The notes beneath the pieces are model-generated. The model was given only the letters and a program-made list of their open reading frames with translations. It had not been told where the DNA came from and searched no databases. Positions 1-12,600 of a DNA stretch of 64,000 bases are shown piece by piece (position 1 is the stretch's first letter; each line of letters begins with the position of its first letter). The stretch is from the NCBI RefSeq assembly GCF_019393635.1, contig NC_057864.1, forward strand, positions 476,550,617 through 476,614,616. Direction: 5' to 3'. The stretch is from Dromiciops gliroides (taxonomy: Eukaryota; Chordata; Mammalia; Microbiotheria; Microbiotheriidae). Position numbers and translations under genes: made by a program.

Positions 1-48
1 TGAACATTAGCAATAGAAGAGGGAAACTGAGGTCCAGAAACGGGGGAG

Positions 49-202
49 GGGGCAGCTAGGTGGCACAGTGGATAAAGCACTGGCCTTGGATTCAGGAGGA
101 CCTGAGTTCAATTCCAGCTTCAGACACTTAGCTACCTGTGTGACCCTGGGCAAGTCACTTAACCCTCATTGCCCTGTACAAATAAACAAACAAACAAAAA
201 AG
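49..202 (+). mobile_element. CORE-SINE (WSINE1/MAR1-type)
   Basis: Sense copy: 'ggggcagctaggtggcacag' head, core 'gtgtgaccctgggcaagtca' and an A-rich (aaac)n tail. It lies in MLXIPL intron 1. No clear TSD. Confidence 0.88.
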
Positions 203-516
203 TGAAATGGGCCCTGCCTTCAAGGAGATGCCAGTTTAGCATAGAGAACGACCTGTGCCCATCTCTGGCCGTTCAGACCCTTGGCTGCTGGTGCCCAGGG
301 ATCTTTCCATCAAACCACACCGGAGCACAGCTGAAAGGTGCCTTTTCACGAAAGGTGGGGATTCCAGAGGAGGTGACAAGATCATGGGGAGGAGGATGGG
401 GACATTGGGGGCCTGCTGCCGCCATCATGTGAGGAATGTCCTGGGGACGGGGGGCTAGTTCTCCCTGCTTCCGTTCCTCTGTCCTTCCTGACCCAGACTT
501 GTTCTGCCCCTCACAG

Positions 517-623
517 TGGAAAACTGGTTTCTCCCAAGTGGAAGAACTTCAAGGGTCTGAAGCTACTCTGCAGGGACAAGATTCGCCTCAACAACGCCAT
601 CTGGAGGGCCTGGTACATCCAGT
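517..623 (+). CDS. MLXIPL: MLXIPL exon 2
   Basis: It is 107 nt, acceptor CACAG and donor GTGAGT. The first base completes a serine codon (AG|T) and the last base opens a tyrosine codon. The translation [20 protein letters not shown] continues into [13 protein letters not shown], the nearly invariant Mondo conserved region of the glucose-sensing module. Confidence 0.95.
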
Positions 624-3600
624 GTGAGTGGGGGTGGGCAGTGGGCAGCTGGGTGTGGGCCTTCGCTTTCCCTTCCTCCCCACCTTAGCCTATACCAAGC
701 TTTGTGCCTCTCCCTGAGTCATGGCCTTCTCAGGTTCCAAAGACACCTCCTCCAGGAAGCCTCCCAGATTCACCCCACTTGTCCTTCTAGTAGCAGAGAT
801 TTGGAGTGGGGTCAATCATAGGATCAGAGATTCAGAGGAAGGAGGGGACTTTCCAGGTCAGATCCCACCTCTGACGAGCTGTGTTAAGAGTTCTGGGGGC
901 AGCTAGATGGTGCAGTGGATAGAGCACCGGCCCTGGAGTCAGGAGTACCTGAGTTCAAATCCGGCCTCAGACACTTAACACTTACTAGCTGTGTGACCCT
1001 GGGCAAGTTACTTAACCCCAATTGCCTCACTGAAAAAAAAAAAGAGTTCTGGCAGGGGGCGGCTAGATGGCACAGTGGATAAAGCACCAGCCCTGGATTC
1101 AGGAGTACCTGAGTTCAAATCTGATCTCAGATACTTGACACTTACTAACTGTGTGACCCTGGGCAGGTCACTTAACCCCCATTGCCCCACAAAAAAAAAA
1201 AAAAGAGAGAGAGAGAGTTCTGGCAGTGGGGGGCAGCTAAGTGGCACAGTGGATAGAGCACTGGCCTTGGATTCAGGAGGATCTGAGTTCAAATCTGGCC
1301 TCAGACACTTGACACTTACTAGCTATGTGACCCTGAGCAAGTCACTTAACCCTCATTGCCCTGCAAAAAAAAAAAAAAGTTCTGGCCGCTAGTAGCCAGC
1401 TGTGTGACATCGGTCCTCAGTTTCCTCATTTGTAAAATGAGGTGGTTGGACTTGTCAGCTTCTAACCCTGGCAGCTCTGATCCTATGAGACAGTGCAGGC
1501 ATTTCTTTGACACAAGAGGAAGCCAAGGACCTGAGAGATGAAGTCCCCCAGGTGGGCAGCAGCAGCCAGAATTCCAACCCCACTCCCTCCAACTCCAGAG
1601 CTCCCCAGCACCGGCTTCGACCCTGGGGTCAGATCCATGGTCCAATGAGTTGGAGATTTTGTAGGTCAGTTTGAGGGAACCTAAGGTCACCCCCTTACAT
1701 CATCTCAGGTTAAAGATAGGCCTTGCCCACTTCCAGCTCCCTTTAGCTAAGGGGATGTGTCACTCTGTTCATATTCTCAGCCTATCCCCTCCCTGGGGGA
1801 AAGAGCTCCTGATTTTTGCCCCACCCCAGCCTGAGGCCTCAGAGTCAAGAAGACCTGGATTCAAGTCCACCTTGAACCTGCTGCCTCTGTGACCATGTGC
1901 CCCAGGCAATAGGTTGCCAGGAAATGCTGGTCTGCCTTAGTGAATGGAATTCCCTCATCCTAGAGTTCCCTAGTCAATGAAATCCCGAGTCTGGCCCCTG
2001 TTCCCAGGGCTTCTTCCTTTCAGCCCTGGCTATAACTGTGAGATTTCAATCAGCAAGCATTTCTGTAGCACCTACTGTGTGCCAGGCTTTGGGAAGAGAA
2101 TACATATTTCTACAATACCTACTATGTCAGACATTGTGCTTAACGCTTTCTACAAAAATTGATAATTTTGTATGGGGGAGCACAAAGAACGAAATGAGAC
2201 AGTCCCAAATAAAACTTGAAGCAAAGTCATGTCATTCTCTGGGAGGCTTGAAGTCAGGAAGACCTGGATTCAAATCCCACCTCAGATACTTACTAGCTGT
2301 GTGGTCCTGGGCAAGTGACTTCATGTGTCTGGGCCTTAGTACCCTTATCTGTAAAATGGAGGGGTCGGGCCCAATCATCTCGAAGGGCCCTTCCAGCTTT
2401 CTGATCCATGTTCCTATGATCTATCACTTTGTGACATGCTAGACACGGAGCCCTGGAATGATAGAGCTGGTAGAGAGTTTAAAGGTCAGCTAACGCAAGG
2501 GTACTTAACCCAGTGTTCTGTAAACTTGTTCTTAAAAAAATATTTGGGTCCCTGTTTTTCAGTATAATTGTTTTCCTCTGTTGTCTTATGTGTTTTATCT
2601 TGTCCATTTAAAGCACAATTCTGAGCAGAGCTCCCTGGGCTTCCCCAGATGGCTGCCACAGGCATTCAGGCCACAAGAGACAAGCCTTGAGTGACACATC
2701 CGCTTTAGTTTGAAGGGGGCGAGGCCTATCTTTAACCTGAGGTGACCTAAGGGGTGACCTTAGGTTCCTCCGATTTAATGCCATCCGCTCATCCTACGTG
2801 TGGGGAAGGGCTTTGATCACATCCCCTCCCAGTTTCTCATTCATAAAATTTGCTCATGCTCCTCCGGCTGGCTAGGTTACATTTCATTTGTGGTATCAAG
2901 GGAACCTCAGCTTCCAGAAGGGATACCAGAGGAGGAGAAGCCTAGGCTTTCTTGTAAGAGAGTGGGACAAGAAGAGCATTGTTTCTGGGGCCAGAAGACC
3001 CACATCCACATCCTGCCTCTGATGGTTACTGTCTGTGTGACCTTGGGCAAATCATTTCCTCTTGCTGCTCCTCACTTCCCCTATGTGTATTTTTTTGGTT
3101 TTGGTTTTTTGCTGGGCAATGAGGATTAAGTGACTTGCCCAGGGTCACACAGCTAGTAAGTGTTGTGTCTGTCTGAGGCCAGACTCATCACCACAGCGGC
3201 TAAAAAGCAGCTCTCAAAAACAATCAACTAAGTTATAGAAGGGTTGCAATCTACACCAGTGGAGGGCCTGCCCCCAGCCACAAAAATCATAGTTATTTAA
3301 AGAATTAGTCGGGCGGCTAGGTGGTGTAGTGGATAAAGCACCGGCCCTGGATTCAGGAGTACCTGAGTTTAAATCCGGCCTCAGACACTTGACACTTACT
3401 AGCTGTGTGACCCTGGGCAAGTCACTTAACCCCCATTGCCCTGCAAAAAAAAAAAAGAATTAGTTACAAAAGGGAGGGAGGTAATGCAAGTACTAATAGG
3501 GCCCAATTTTACAGCTGAGGAAACTGAGGTACAATTGAAAGTGGCTGATTCAGGACCTGAACCAAGTTCTGAACTCTCTGAACGTGGTGTTTTTTCCATT

Positions 3601-6600
3601 ACTTATTCAGCAAGTGCTTTGTGAAGGCCCCTCCCTGTGCACTAATAGCTAGCATTCACATCATGCATTAAGGTTTGCCATGGGCTTTTCAAGTATTGAT
3701 CCATTCTCTCCTCACCCCAACCCTGAGAAGTAGATGCTATTATTACCTCCATTTCACAGATGAGGAAACTGAGGCAGACAGAATGGAGAGGCAGGAGGAA
3801 AAGGGAGTAAGCAGGGTCCCTCAGTGGAGCTGGGGAGACAAAACTAGCCCACAAGAGTCAAAACAGGGTGAAAGGCTTCTTTCCGTCTAGACTGTCCTTT
3901 CTCACCAGCCTTGCTGCCCTGGGACAGCCTTTGAGCTCCCAGCCTGGGACCTTGGTAGGTAAGGATGCTCCCAACTGGGCTTCAGCTCCACATCCTCTGA
4001 GGTCCTGTCTGGCAGGCCCAACCCTAGGATTATAGACAGAGTTGGAGGGGACTCAGAGGCCAGCTGCTCCATTTCACACACGAGGAAATGGAGACCCAGG
4101 CTGGACCCAAGTCTTCTACCTGTGGAATCAGGGCTTTCCCCACTGTACTACTCTATGGCTAGTTATTCCTACACCTTCTTGGCAAGCTCCTCGGACCTCC
4201 TCGGGGTATGTGCGCCCCAGCTTGGCGAGCCCTGTGTTGGAGAATCATCTGGAGCAATCAGAGGTGAAGAGACTTGACTAGGGCCACACAGCCAAGGGTC
4301 AAAGGTGAGACTTGAAGCCAGGTCTTCCTGACTCCAAGGCCAGCTCAATCTACTACAACGTACCATCACCACCACCACTCCCCCTCAATTTGTTTTGTTT
4401 TGGTGGCTATTGGTATTAAGTGACTTGCCCAGGGTCACACGGCTAGTAAGTGTCTAAGGTAGGATTTGAACTCAGGTCCTCCTCACTCCAGGGCCAGTGC
4501 TGTATCTACTGCACCACCTAGCTATCCTCCTCAATTTGTTAAAATTAATCATGGAGGAGGTCTAGTACAGAAGTGAGAGTCCCCTCCTATGGTTCTCAGG
4601 CTCAGCTCTAGAACTCTTGCTAAGGGGTCAGGGAGGGGGTGGAACCAGGACCACAAGTCATCCTCTGGTGTGGTCCCATGGAGGAGAGCCTGGATCCAGA
4701 TTGTGCCTCAGACCCTTGCTACCCGTGTGACTTCACCTCCTGGGACTCCGGTCTCCTGATCTAGAAAATGAAGAGGTTGGACCGGACAGCCTGCAAAAGA
4801 GGCCCTTGCTGCTTCTAGAACCGAGCCCGGTCTCCCCTTTCATTCCTTCACAGAGAGTCTATCGGGTCTTCTTTGGGCCCCGCACTTGAGGACACGCGCG
4901 TGCGCGCACACACACACATACACACACACACCACAAGCACAAAGAACTCCTAATAGGTGAGAAACAACACTTGTTTCTGATCAAACGTGTGATTCCATTG
5001 GCATTATAGGGAATTACCAGAGAAGCCTGCCCTCCAGCACACACACATTGGCATCTGCTTTGCACTTTAAAGTCTTAGAGGGTTATCTGGGGGTACCGAA
5101 AGATGACCCAGCATGACATGGCTGGTCTTTGTGAGAGGCAGAGCCTGAAGCCAGGGCTTTCTGCCAAGTGAAGGAGACGGGTGGTCGATGCCGCAGCAGA
5201 AAAGATGGAGGACGTCATCTGGGTGCCTTGCTGGAGGAGGCGGGTTTGGGGCTGGGCCTGGGACAATTGGTAAGAGCGTATCCTGGAGTTCTTAATGGCT
5301 TCCATCCATCAGTTTGAGCGGGGTGCTGGTGGGTAATTGGCCTCCTTAGTATGAAGGGGAAGGAGGGAGGGTGACATTGAGGCCTGGGGGAATAGAGGCC
5401 TGACTTAACCCACTTTCCTCCTAGATGTCCAGAGGAGGAAGAGCCCCGTGTGTGGCTTTGTAACCCCCCTACAGGGGTCTGAGGCCGATGAGCACCGGAA
5501 ACCAGAGGTATTTGAGACTACCCCACCATGCCCCAAACCTCCCGTCCCTGGACTTTCACTGGGGGGCCAGGCCCCTGTCTTCTTCCCTCTGCTGCCTCTC
5601 TTAACCAGGGCTGTCAGGGGCACAGTTGGGAAGGGGGAAGGGGTTGCTGGGATCTCCCAGCGTTGTGCCTGTTCCCACGGGCCCTGCCCCCCTCTCCCAC
5701 CCCCACCCCTCACCCCCAGGCCGTGGTACTGGAGGGAAATTATTGGAAGCGGAGGATTGAGGTTGTCATGCGAGAGTACCACAAGTGGAGGATTTACTAC
5801 AAGAAGCGGGTAAGTGGGTAAGACCCCGGGCCAGCCTAGGCTCAGAGCTGTGTCCCAAACATGGGCTTCCCAGAGAGTCAGGGGTGGGGTTGGAAGCCTC
5901 AGACTGGTCCCTTATCTCTACTGACTTTCCACACCTCTGCCCCCACCCTTCCCTTCCCTGGTTGGAAATCCCTTTCTCTAAAGCCAGCCTAGCAGCGCCA
6001 CCTAGTGGCTATGTGGTACCTTCACGTCCTCCCTGAGCCCGGGACCTGGGGAAGAGGGGCTCTTGGTGGGAAGGTGGAGGGGATGTTTTGGTGCTGGGTG
6101 CTGGGATCCAACCCTCTATGTGTCCCTGCAGCTCCGAAAATCCAGCAGGGAAGGGGACCTCTTGGCCCCTAAGCAGGTAGGTGGCCTTGGGGAGCAGAGG
6201 AAGAGCTGGGGATTGGGGAGGGAAATGAAAGACTATATACTGGAGAAGGGAATGAGTATCGCAAGAGGGTAGAGGATCATGGGGGTAGGAAGTGGGGTGA
6301 CCCCTGGCCCACCAGTTGGCCAGAGGGGGGAGATGGATATGCATTGGAGCACCCCCCCCCAACCTCTGCAGGATCGCTGATTGGAGCCGTCCCGCTCAGC
6401 AGGGGTTGGGTGATGGGGGGGCAGGCAGTAGGGTGACCCCTGTCCCGCTGGCTTGCTGGTCGGTGCCGTCTCCCCAGGCGGAGGGGGGGTGGAGTTCACC
6501 AGAACGATGGTGCGAGCAGCTCTTCTCCAGTGTGGTACCGGTGCTGCTGGGGGGCCCCGAAGAAGAGCCTGGGGACCGGCAGCTCCTCAACCTCGACTGC

Positions 6601-9600
6601 TTCCTATCCGACATCTCCGATACCCTCTTCACCATGACCCAGCCCAATTCTGCCCCTCTTCAGCTGCCGCCTGATGATGGTGAGGAGCCCAGATTCTAGC
6701 AGCTTCCAGTGTTAGGGTGAAGCCTATTGGGAATGGGGTGCAGGGGTCCCAAAGAAGACTCCAGTGGGAGGGATGGGAGATGCAGATTGGAAAGGGCCAT
6801 TGAAGTACCGCATTTTAAAGGAGGAAACTGAGGCACAGAGAGGTTGTGGCCTCCAGAAAGGACTTTGGAGGCCATATAATACAACCCCTTCGTTTTACAG
6901 ATGGGGAAGGTGAGGCACAAAGAGGTTGTGACTTCAGGATCACAAGGTCACACATATAGAGCTAGAAGGGACTTTGGGGGTCACCTAATTCAAGCCTCTT
7001 GGATTGTGGGTGTATGGGACCAATCTAGGAGCTGGTGCCACTCATAACTTCCCAATAGGCCAATAGACCTAGGGCTGGAAGAGAACTAAGGAACCACCTA
7101 GTCCGATCCCCTCCTTTTACAGATAAATAGAGGGAAGTGAATTCACTTCTAGAGTATAGGGTCAGACCTCTAGAGCTGGAAGGGGTCCTTGAGTCCAATC
7201 ACCAGCCCCCATTTTGCAGATGAAGAAACTGAGGTCCGGGGCATTGCAGTGACTTGCCCAAGATATACAGGTGGTGAGTGGCAGAGTCACAATTTGTTTT
7301 TGTTTTTGTTTTTAGTGAGGCAGTGGGGGTTAAGTGACTTGCCCAGGGTCACACAGCTAGTAAGTGTTAAGTCTCTGAGGCCGGATTTGAACTCAGGTCC
7401 TCCTGAATCCAGGGCCGGTGCTCTATCCACTGTACCACCTAGCTGCCCCCAGAGTCACAATTTGAACCCAGGTTCTCAGACTCCAAATCCAATGCCCTTT
7501 CCACTGCATACTGCCTCTCAGTGGGATATCACCCTATACTAGGGTATCTGGGCTTCAGTTCCCTCATCTGTAATGAGTGGGTTGAATTAGACAATCTCTA
7601 AAATGACATTGGGAGGAAGGAATAAAGTCTCACTGGAGAAAATCTGGGACCATCTCTTGGAAGAGATCTTGGCAGAGAAGGGTTGGAGGATGTCTGGGGA
7701 GGACTGGACAGAGGATTTAGGAGTGACCAGTAGTGAGGCAGACTGGGAAATGTCCCCATTCCAGAAAGGGATGAGACATCACAGAAGGAGAGCTGAAAGA
7801 TGTTTAACTTAGAGAAGACTTGGGGGAGGGGACAGGAATGACATGCTAGCTGTCTTCCAAAATGGCGGTAGAATTGGGCTTGTCTTGCTTGGCCCCGGGG
7901 GGCAGAACCAGGAGCAAAGAGGCCAACGGAAGCTCGTTGTATGGAAAACATCCAACATTCCAGCTGCCCAACTGGAATGAATGGGCCACCTCCAAGGGTG
8001 GTGGGTCCTCGTGGAATTGCCCACTCCCAGGGCTGGAAGCAACCTCAGAGGCCACTTAGTCTGAGACTCCAGCTTGTGTTTGGAGGACGCCAATGAGGAG
8101 GAGTCTCTGACCTCCCTCCCTGATGGGGGACATCAGAAGGAGAATTCTTGGTCAGCGGGAGGTAGCACTAGCTAGCCTCCGAGGTCCCTCCTTGCTCTGG
8201 GCTTCTGGGCTTCTGTAAGAACCTTGGGTGGGGACTAGAGGAGCCCTCTGCCATGAGGCCACGAGAGGATGAAGCTGGGCATGGCTGGCGTGCAGACTGT
8301 TCCTCCTCCAGCCTCTCCTGACGCTGCCTCCGCCCTCCCCCCCAGCCTACATTGGCAATGCTGACATGATCCAACCAGACCTGACCCCCCTGCAGCCCAG
8401 CCTGGACGACTTCATGGATATTTCAGGTGAGGGGAGTCAGGTCCAAGGCCGGGAAGCCCAGAGCCACTGTGGGGTGGGGGACGTCCTGAAGAGGGACCTT
8501 ATCTGCAGAAAAGAGCCCTTATTGGGGTCCTAAAGGTGTCTGCATACATCTCCCCTGAGCCTCTGATGACTTTGTATAGTGTCATGCTAAAGAGTTACAA
8601 GGCAGTGTTGCTCATTGCCAGGAATGGAGATTTCATGCTGGCAATGAAGGGTCAGTACTAAGGAGAGTTCAGTGTCAGGGATAGAGTTTAGAGTCAAGGA
8701 TAGGGGCTTTGTGCCAGGAGGCTTCAGGGCTGGGCTTGGGCATCATTGTCAGGTATGGGTTTTAAGGATTGGGGATGGCCCAGTTCTAGGGCTCAGGGCA
8801 GGGGTTCTGTGTCAGGGCAGTGTAGTGTCAAGGGTGAGAGCTAGATGCTGTGAGTAGGTGTTCAGTGCTGGGGATCAAGGTTCGGTACCAGGGATGGAGA
8901 CTCAATGTTAGGGATGGGGGTTAGTATCAGAGATGTCAGAAATGAAGGTTTGGGGTGGGGGATAGGGGCTCAGTGTGAGGACGGGACCTCGATGTCCTGA
9001 GAGAGGACTCGGAGCTCCAGACTGGAGCCCAGCACAAGGCAGGAGAGGTCAGATAGAAGGAGAGCACAGGATGAACACAAGGAATTCGACTAAATCTGAC
9101 ACGGAGAAGACCTCCCTCTCAAGTCAGAGCCAAGGATCCCCGGAATCCCGGCACAGGGGAAGGGGGCTGGTATAAGAGCTGAGCTAGGGGTTGGTGCCCC
9201 CACTGCTCCCCCACAGGTTCCTTAGGTCTGTCAATCAAGAGACAGAGGCCAATGGGGACCTTGGAATGAGGAACCACCCCGTGCCTCCATGCCTGCCTGG
9301 CTTAGCCATGGGGAGAGGGGAGGTGGCTGCCTCAGGCAGAAGTGGAGATGGCTGGGCTTGGGGAGCAGGCTGGCCCTGCTTGGGCACAACCCTGGCTGGG
9401 GATGGACACCCGCACAGCAGGTAAGAAGAGGCTGCCTGTAAACAGTGGCAGCCCAGCCTTTCCCCAGGTCATGCCAGGTAATGGGAGAGAGGGGGAGACC
9501 ACTCAACCCTGGGGGCTGTTAGAGGAGGCTGGGCAAACGGAGCCTGAACCGAGGTCACGGGAAGGCGCCCTCAGGGCTGCTTCCACATGGGCTTGGCCTT

Positions 9601-12600
9601 GGTTAAGGGCCCAGAGCTGAGGGTGGTCTCGGGGTAGGGATGGATGGTGTTGAGGACTTTGGTGACCACCACATTATCTTGAGAGTGGTAGACTACATAA
9701 CAGCCACTTGGGACTTAGGACTGGGCAAGTGGGCTCATTGTCGGGGAAGAGGCTTCATGCAAGGGCTGAAGGCTCAGGGACAGGGAGTCTAGGGATGGAG
9801 CTTGGGGCAGGGAATGAGTGTTCACTAACGGGGGAGAGTTTGGGGTCCAGGGATGAGGCTTAATGCATGAAACGAAGGCTTGGGATGGGGAGCAAGACTC
9901 AGTGTCCAGGGATGGGGCTCGGAGCAGGGGACGTGGGTTCACTGACAGGGAGGATGGTTCAGTATCTGGGGATGGTGGAATCTCAGGGTTGCTCAGGGCT
10001 GAAGATTAAGACTTAATGTTAGGGTTGGGGCTCAGGGCCAGAAAAGGAGCTTCTGGGGTCAAGGATTTCATTGAATGCTAGAGGCATTTATTAAGCCCCT
10101 ACTGTGTACCAGACACTGGAGATCCAAAGACAAAAAGGAAAGATTTCCTGCCCTCAAAGAGCTTACATCCTACTGGGCAGGTATGCCCCATCCTTGGCTA
10201 AGTAAAGCCCAGGTCATTTTGTCAAGGAGGGTGTGGGGGGCACCAAAAGCAGAGATCAGGAAAAGCCTCCTGCAGGCAGTGATGCTCCTGAGCCAAGGCT
10301 TGAATAGAACCAGGGGTCCTGAGGGACAGCAGTGAAGAGGGGGGACCAGCAGATACAAAGGTCAGAACCTCCAGATGGGGAACAACCAATTTGACCAGAA
10401 TGTCGAGTGTGCGGAGCAGGAATGGGAAACGAGGTCAGAATTCGAGGCTGGAGACAGAACGCCTGGCAGAGAGGAAGGGAGGGATGTGGTCTGATTTGTG
10501 CTGTGGGAGAATCGCCGTGGGGAGGCTGGATTGGAGGCAGAAGACCCATAAAAAGATAGCGTAGCAGTTCGCAATAAGGACGGGCTCCGGTCCTGTGGGT
10601 GTTGGGAGACAGTGCCGGGGATGAGGGCTCAGTGTCCCGTATGAGGCTCCTGTGCTTGAGATGGAGACTTGGCTGTCAGGGATGGGGATCAGCTCTAGTG
10701 ATGGTAGCTTGGGGTTAGGTTGGGGACAGAGAGGGGGGCTACGATCAGGACCAGGAACTTTGGGGTTCCCTGGGTCAGGGATAAGAGGATCCAGGCTAGA
10801 AGAGCCATTCTAATGTTGGGGGAGGGTTCCATTTCATGGATGGGGCCTAGTATTAGGATGGATATAGACACTCAGCCCAGGGATTGCTGACTCCATGCTG
10901 GGGATCATGGCTTGGTGTCAGACACTGGGCTCAGTGACTGGGGATGGGGGTTCAATGCCCTCAATTCAGGATCAACAGCAATAATGGGGGCTCAGGGCAG
11001 GATGGATTACTGAGGGTCCAGGAGATGTCCCTGAAGGCTCATGTATCCTGGCCTGGAATGAGAGGTGGGGACTGACCCTGGATACTACAGTGCCTTGTGG
11101 GAGGAAAGATAGAGAAGTCCCAAGTCAGCCTCAGGAGGGAAGTTCGGACTGTGGTTCTTGGAAGGGTGGGATCTAGGGGCCATTTGTCTCTGATTCCCCA
11201 ACTTGGGGGCGTAGTTAGCTCTGGGTGAGGAGGGTAGGGGTGAATGGGTCCTGGGCCAATCTCATCCCATCGTCTACACAGAATAGATATAAACCCAGAA
11301 GGCAGAAATCCAAGGCCCCCCAGTTAGGTGAAAGGTACACAGACACACACCAATAGCCCCAGTGGCCCCTAAGTCCCCTGTCATTCCTTCCATCTTGTTT
11401 GTTCCTCCCTGGGGGGGAGGGGCTCCTTACACAAAGAGCCTGGCCTGCCCCCACCTTGTCCTCCAGGGGGCTGGAGGGCTCCAGGGAAGAGAGGGAGGCT
11501 CCTTCCCTCTCTCTCCCTCGATCCTTCTCCAGGGTCGCAGCCTCCCAAGCCACAGTATACAGCAGGACTAGGCCAAGGTACCAGTCGCAGGGTCAGGGAT
11601 GGAGAAATGTGTGGCAAAGAGGGCAGGCAGGCAGGCTGGTGGGCTCTCGGGATGTGGTTAGGCCACAGGCAGCTGCTTCCCAAAACCAGAATAGCCTCGG
11701 GCTTACCCAACCCCCACATCGAAAGCCAGGGCTGTCCCTGCCCCCCTCCTGGGCTCATTCCTCCCCTTCTCTCCCTCCACCCCTCAAGCACCGGCCCCTC
11801 CCTGTTCTTTATCTCACTGTCCCGTTCATGGCCTCTCCTCTCTCTGACCTCTTACTTCCCTTCCCTCTCCCAACCAGAATGGGTGAACCCTGCCCAGGAA
11901 GAGGGGGTCATGGACCGGGCAATAGGGCACCCCATGGGAGGGCCATTTCCTGGGGTCTCAGCCCTCTCCTCCTGTTTAGCAAGGACCCACTCCACCCACC
12001 CTACCCCAGGGCCGCTTCCCCCATGAGTGAGACAGAAACTGGCCAGTTTCACAATGTCCTGTAAAAACACAGCCACCCATGCCAACGCCAGAAACCTTCA
12101 TCCCTACTGGCTTATTGGGGGCACCAAGACCCTCTCTCCCTCTTCAAGGCCTCCTGGTGTGGAATGTGTCAAAGAGAATTGCCAGGGAAAAGAGAACGGT
12201 CAGCGAAGGCCCCAGTTGTGACGGAACTGGGGGGCATTCAGAGATCCTACATGCCCCTTGACCAGCCTGGCCTACGCTTGATTTACAGAATTCTTCACCA
12301 ACCACCGGCCCCCATCAACACCTGTGAGCTTCCCAGAGCCCCCCAGCTTTAGCCCCGTGGCTGACCCTCTGTTTAGTGGCGGGTTCCTGACACCGGAATC
12401 CCCGGCTGCCCCCCCAGGTGTACCCCTCCTCCTGGGCAGCCGCCTACAGGTGAGTGTTCTTACCTCCCTCCCAGCCCCTCCACATATCTGTCTTTAATGT
12501 CTTGTTACTCTCTCATTCATTCCATTAAGTGGCCCGATGAGGTCAGGAAGACCTGAGTTCAAATCCAGCCTTAGACACTTCCTGGGCAAGTCACTTCCCT

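Larger units (their letters stand above)
624..5424 (+). other. MLXIPL: MLXIPL intron 2
   Basis: About 4.8 kb without exons. It holds three consecutive + strand CORE-SINEs (897-1376), further SINEs at 3097-3187, 3310-3453 and 4390-4530, several older MIR/THER1-type fragments (about 1395-1470 +, 2248-2412 +, 2970-3060 +, 3480-3560 -, 3645-3780 -, 4245-4380 -, 4680-4830 +) and a CA-rich microsatellite at 4894-4933. Confidence 0.8.
6680..8345 (+). other. MLXIPL: MLXIPL intron 6
   Basis: 1.67 kb. Antisense MIR/THER1-type repeat sequence covers much of about 6790-7545 and is interrupted by a younger antisense CORE-SINE at 7297-7450. From 7550 to 8345 I see mostly unique sequence with a weak THER-like patch near 8030-8060. 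Confidence 0.7.
8427..12288 (+). other. MLXIPL: MLXIPL intron 7
   Basis: 3.86 kb. Two features explain about half of it: a very degenerate G-rich minisatellite in three blocks (8580-8990, 9715-10060, 10590-11060) and an old L2-like element at about 10065-10560. No SINE of the young type occurs. The stretch 11060-12288 is unique, GC-rich and has short polypurine/polypyrimidine runs. Confidence 0.75.

Noticed and set aside
49..202. tRNA gene in SINE heads
   Set aside because: The SINE heads are tRNA-derived but lack a tRNA fold with an anticodon arm; no real tRNA gene was found in the window.
884..1292. Antisense open frames reading [20 protein letters not shown]
   Set aside because: The same peptide recurs at dozens of places in both orientations; it is the translation of the CORE-SINE body and not a gene family.
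11399..12064. 221-codon open frame in MLXIPL intron 7
   Set aside because: It lies in GC-rich intron, has low-complexity proline/serine content, no splice support and no similarity to MLXIPL or any family I know.
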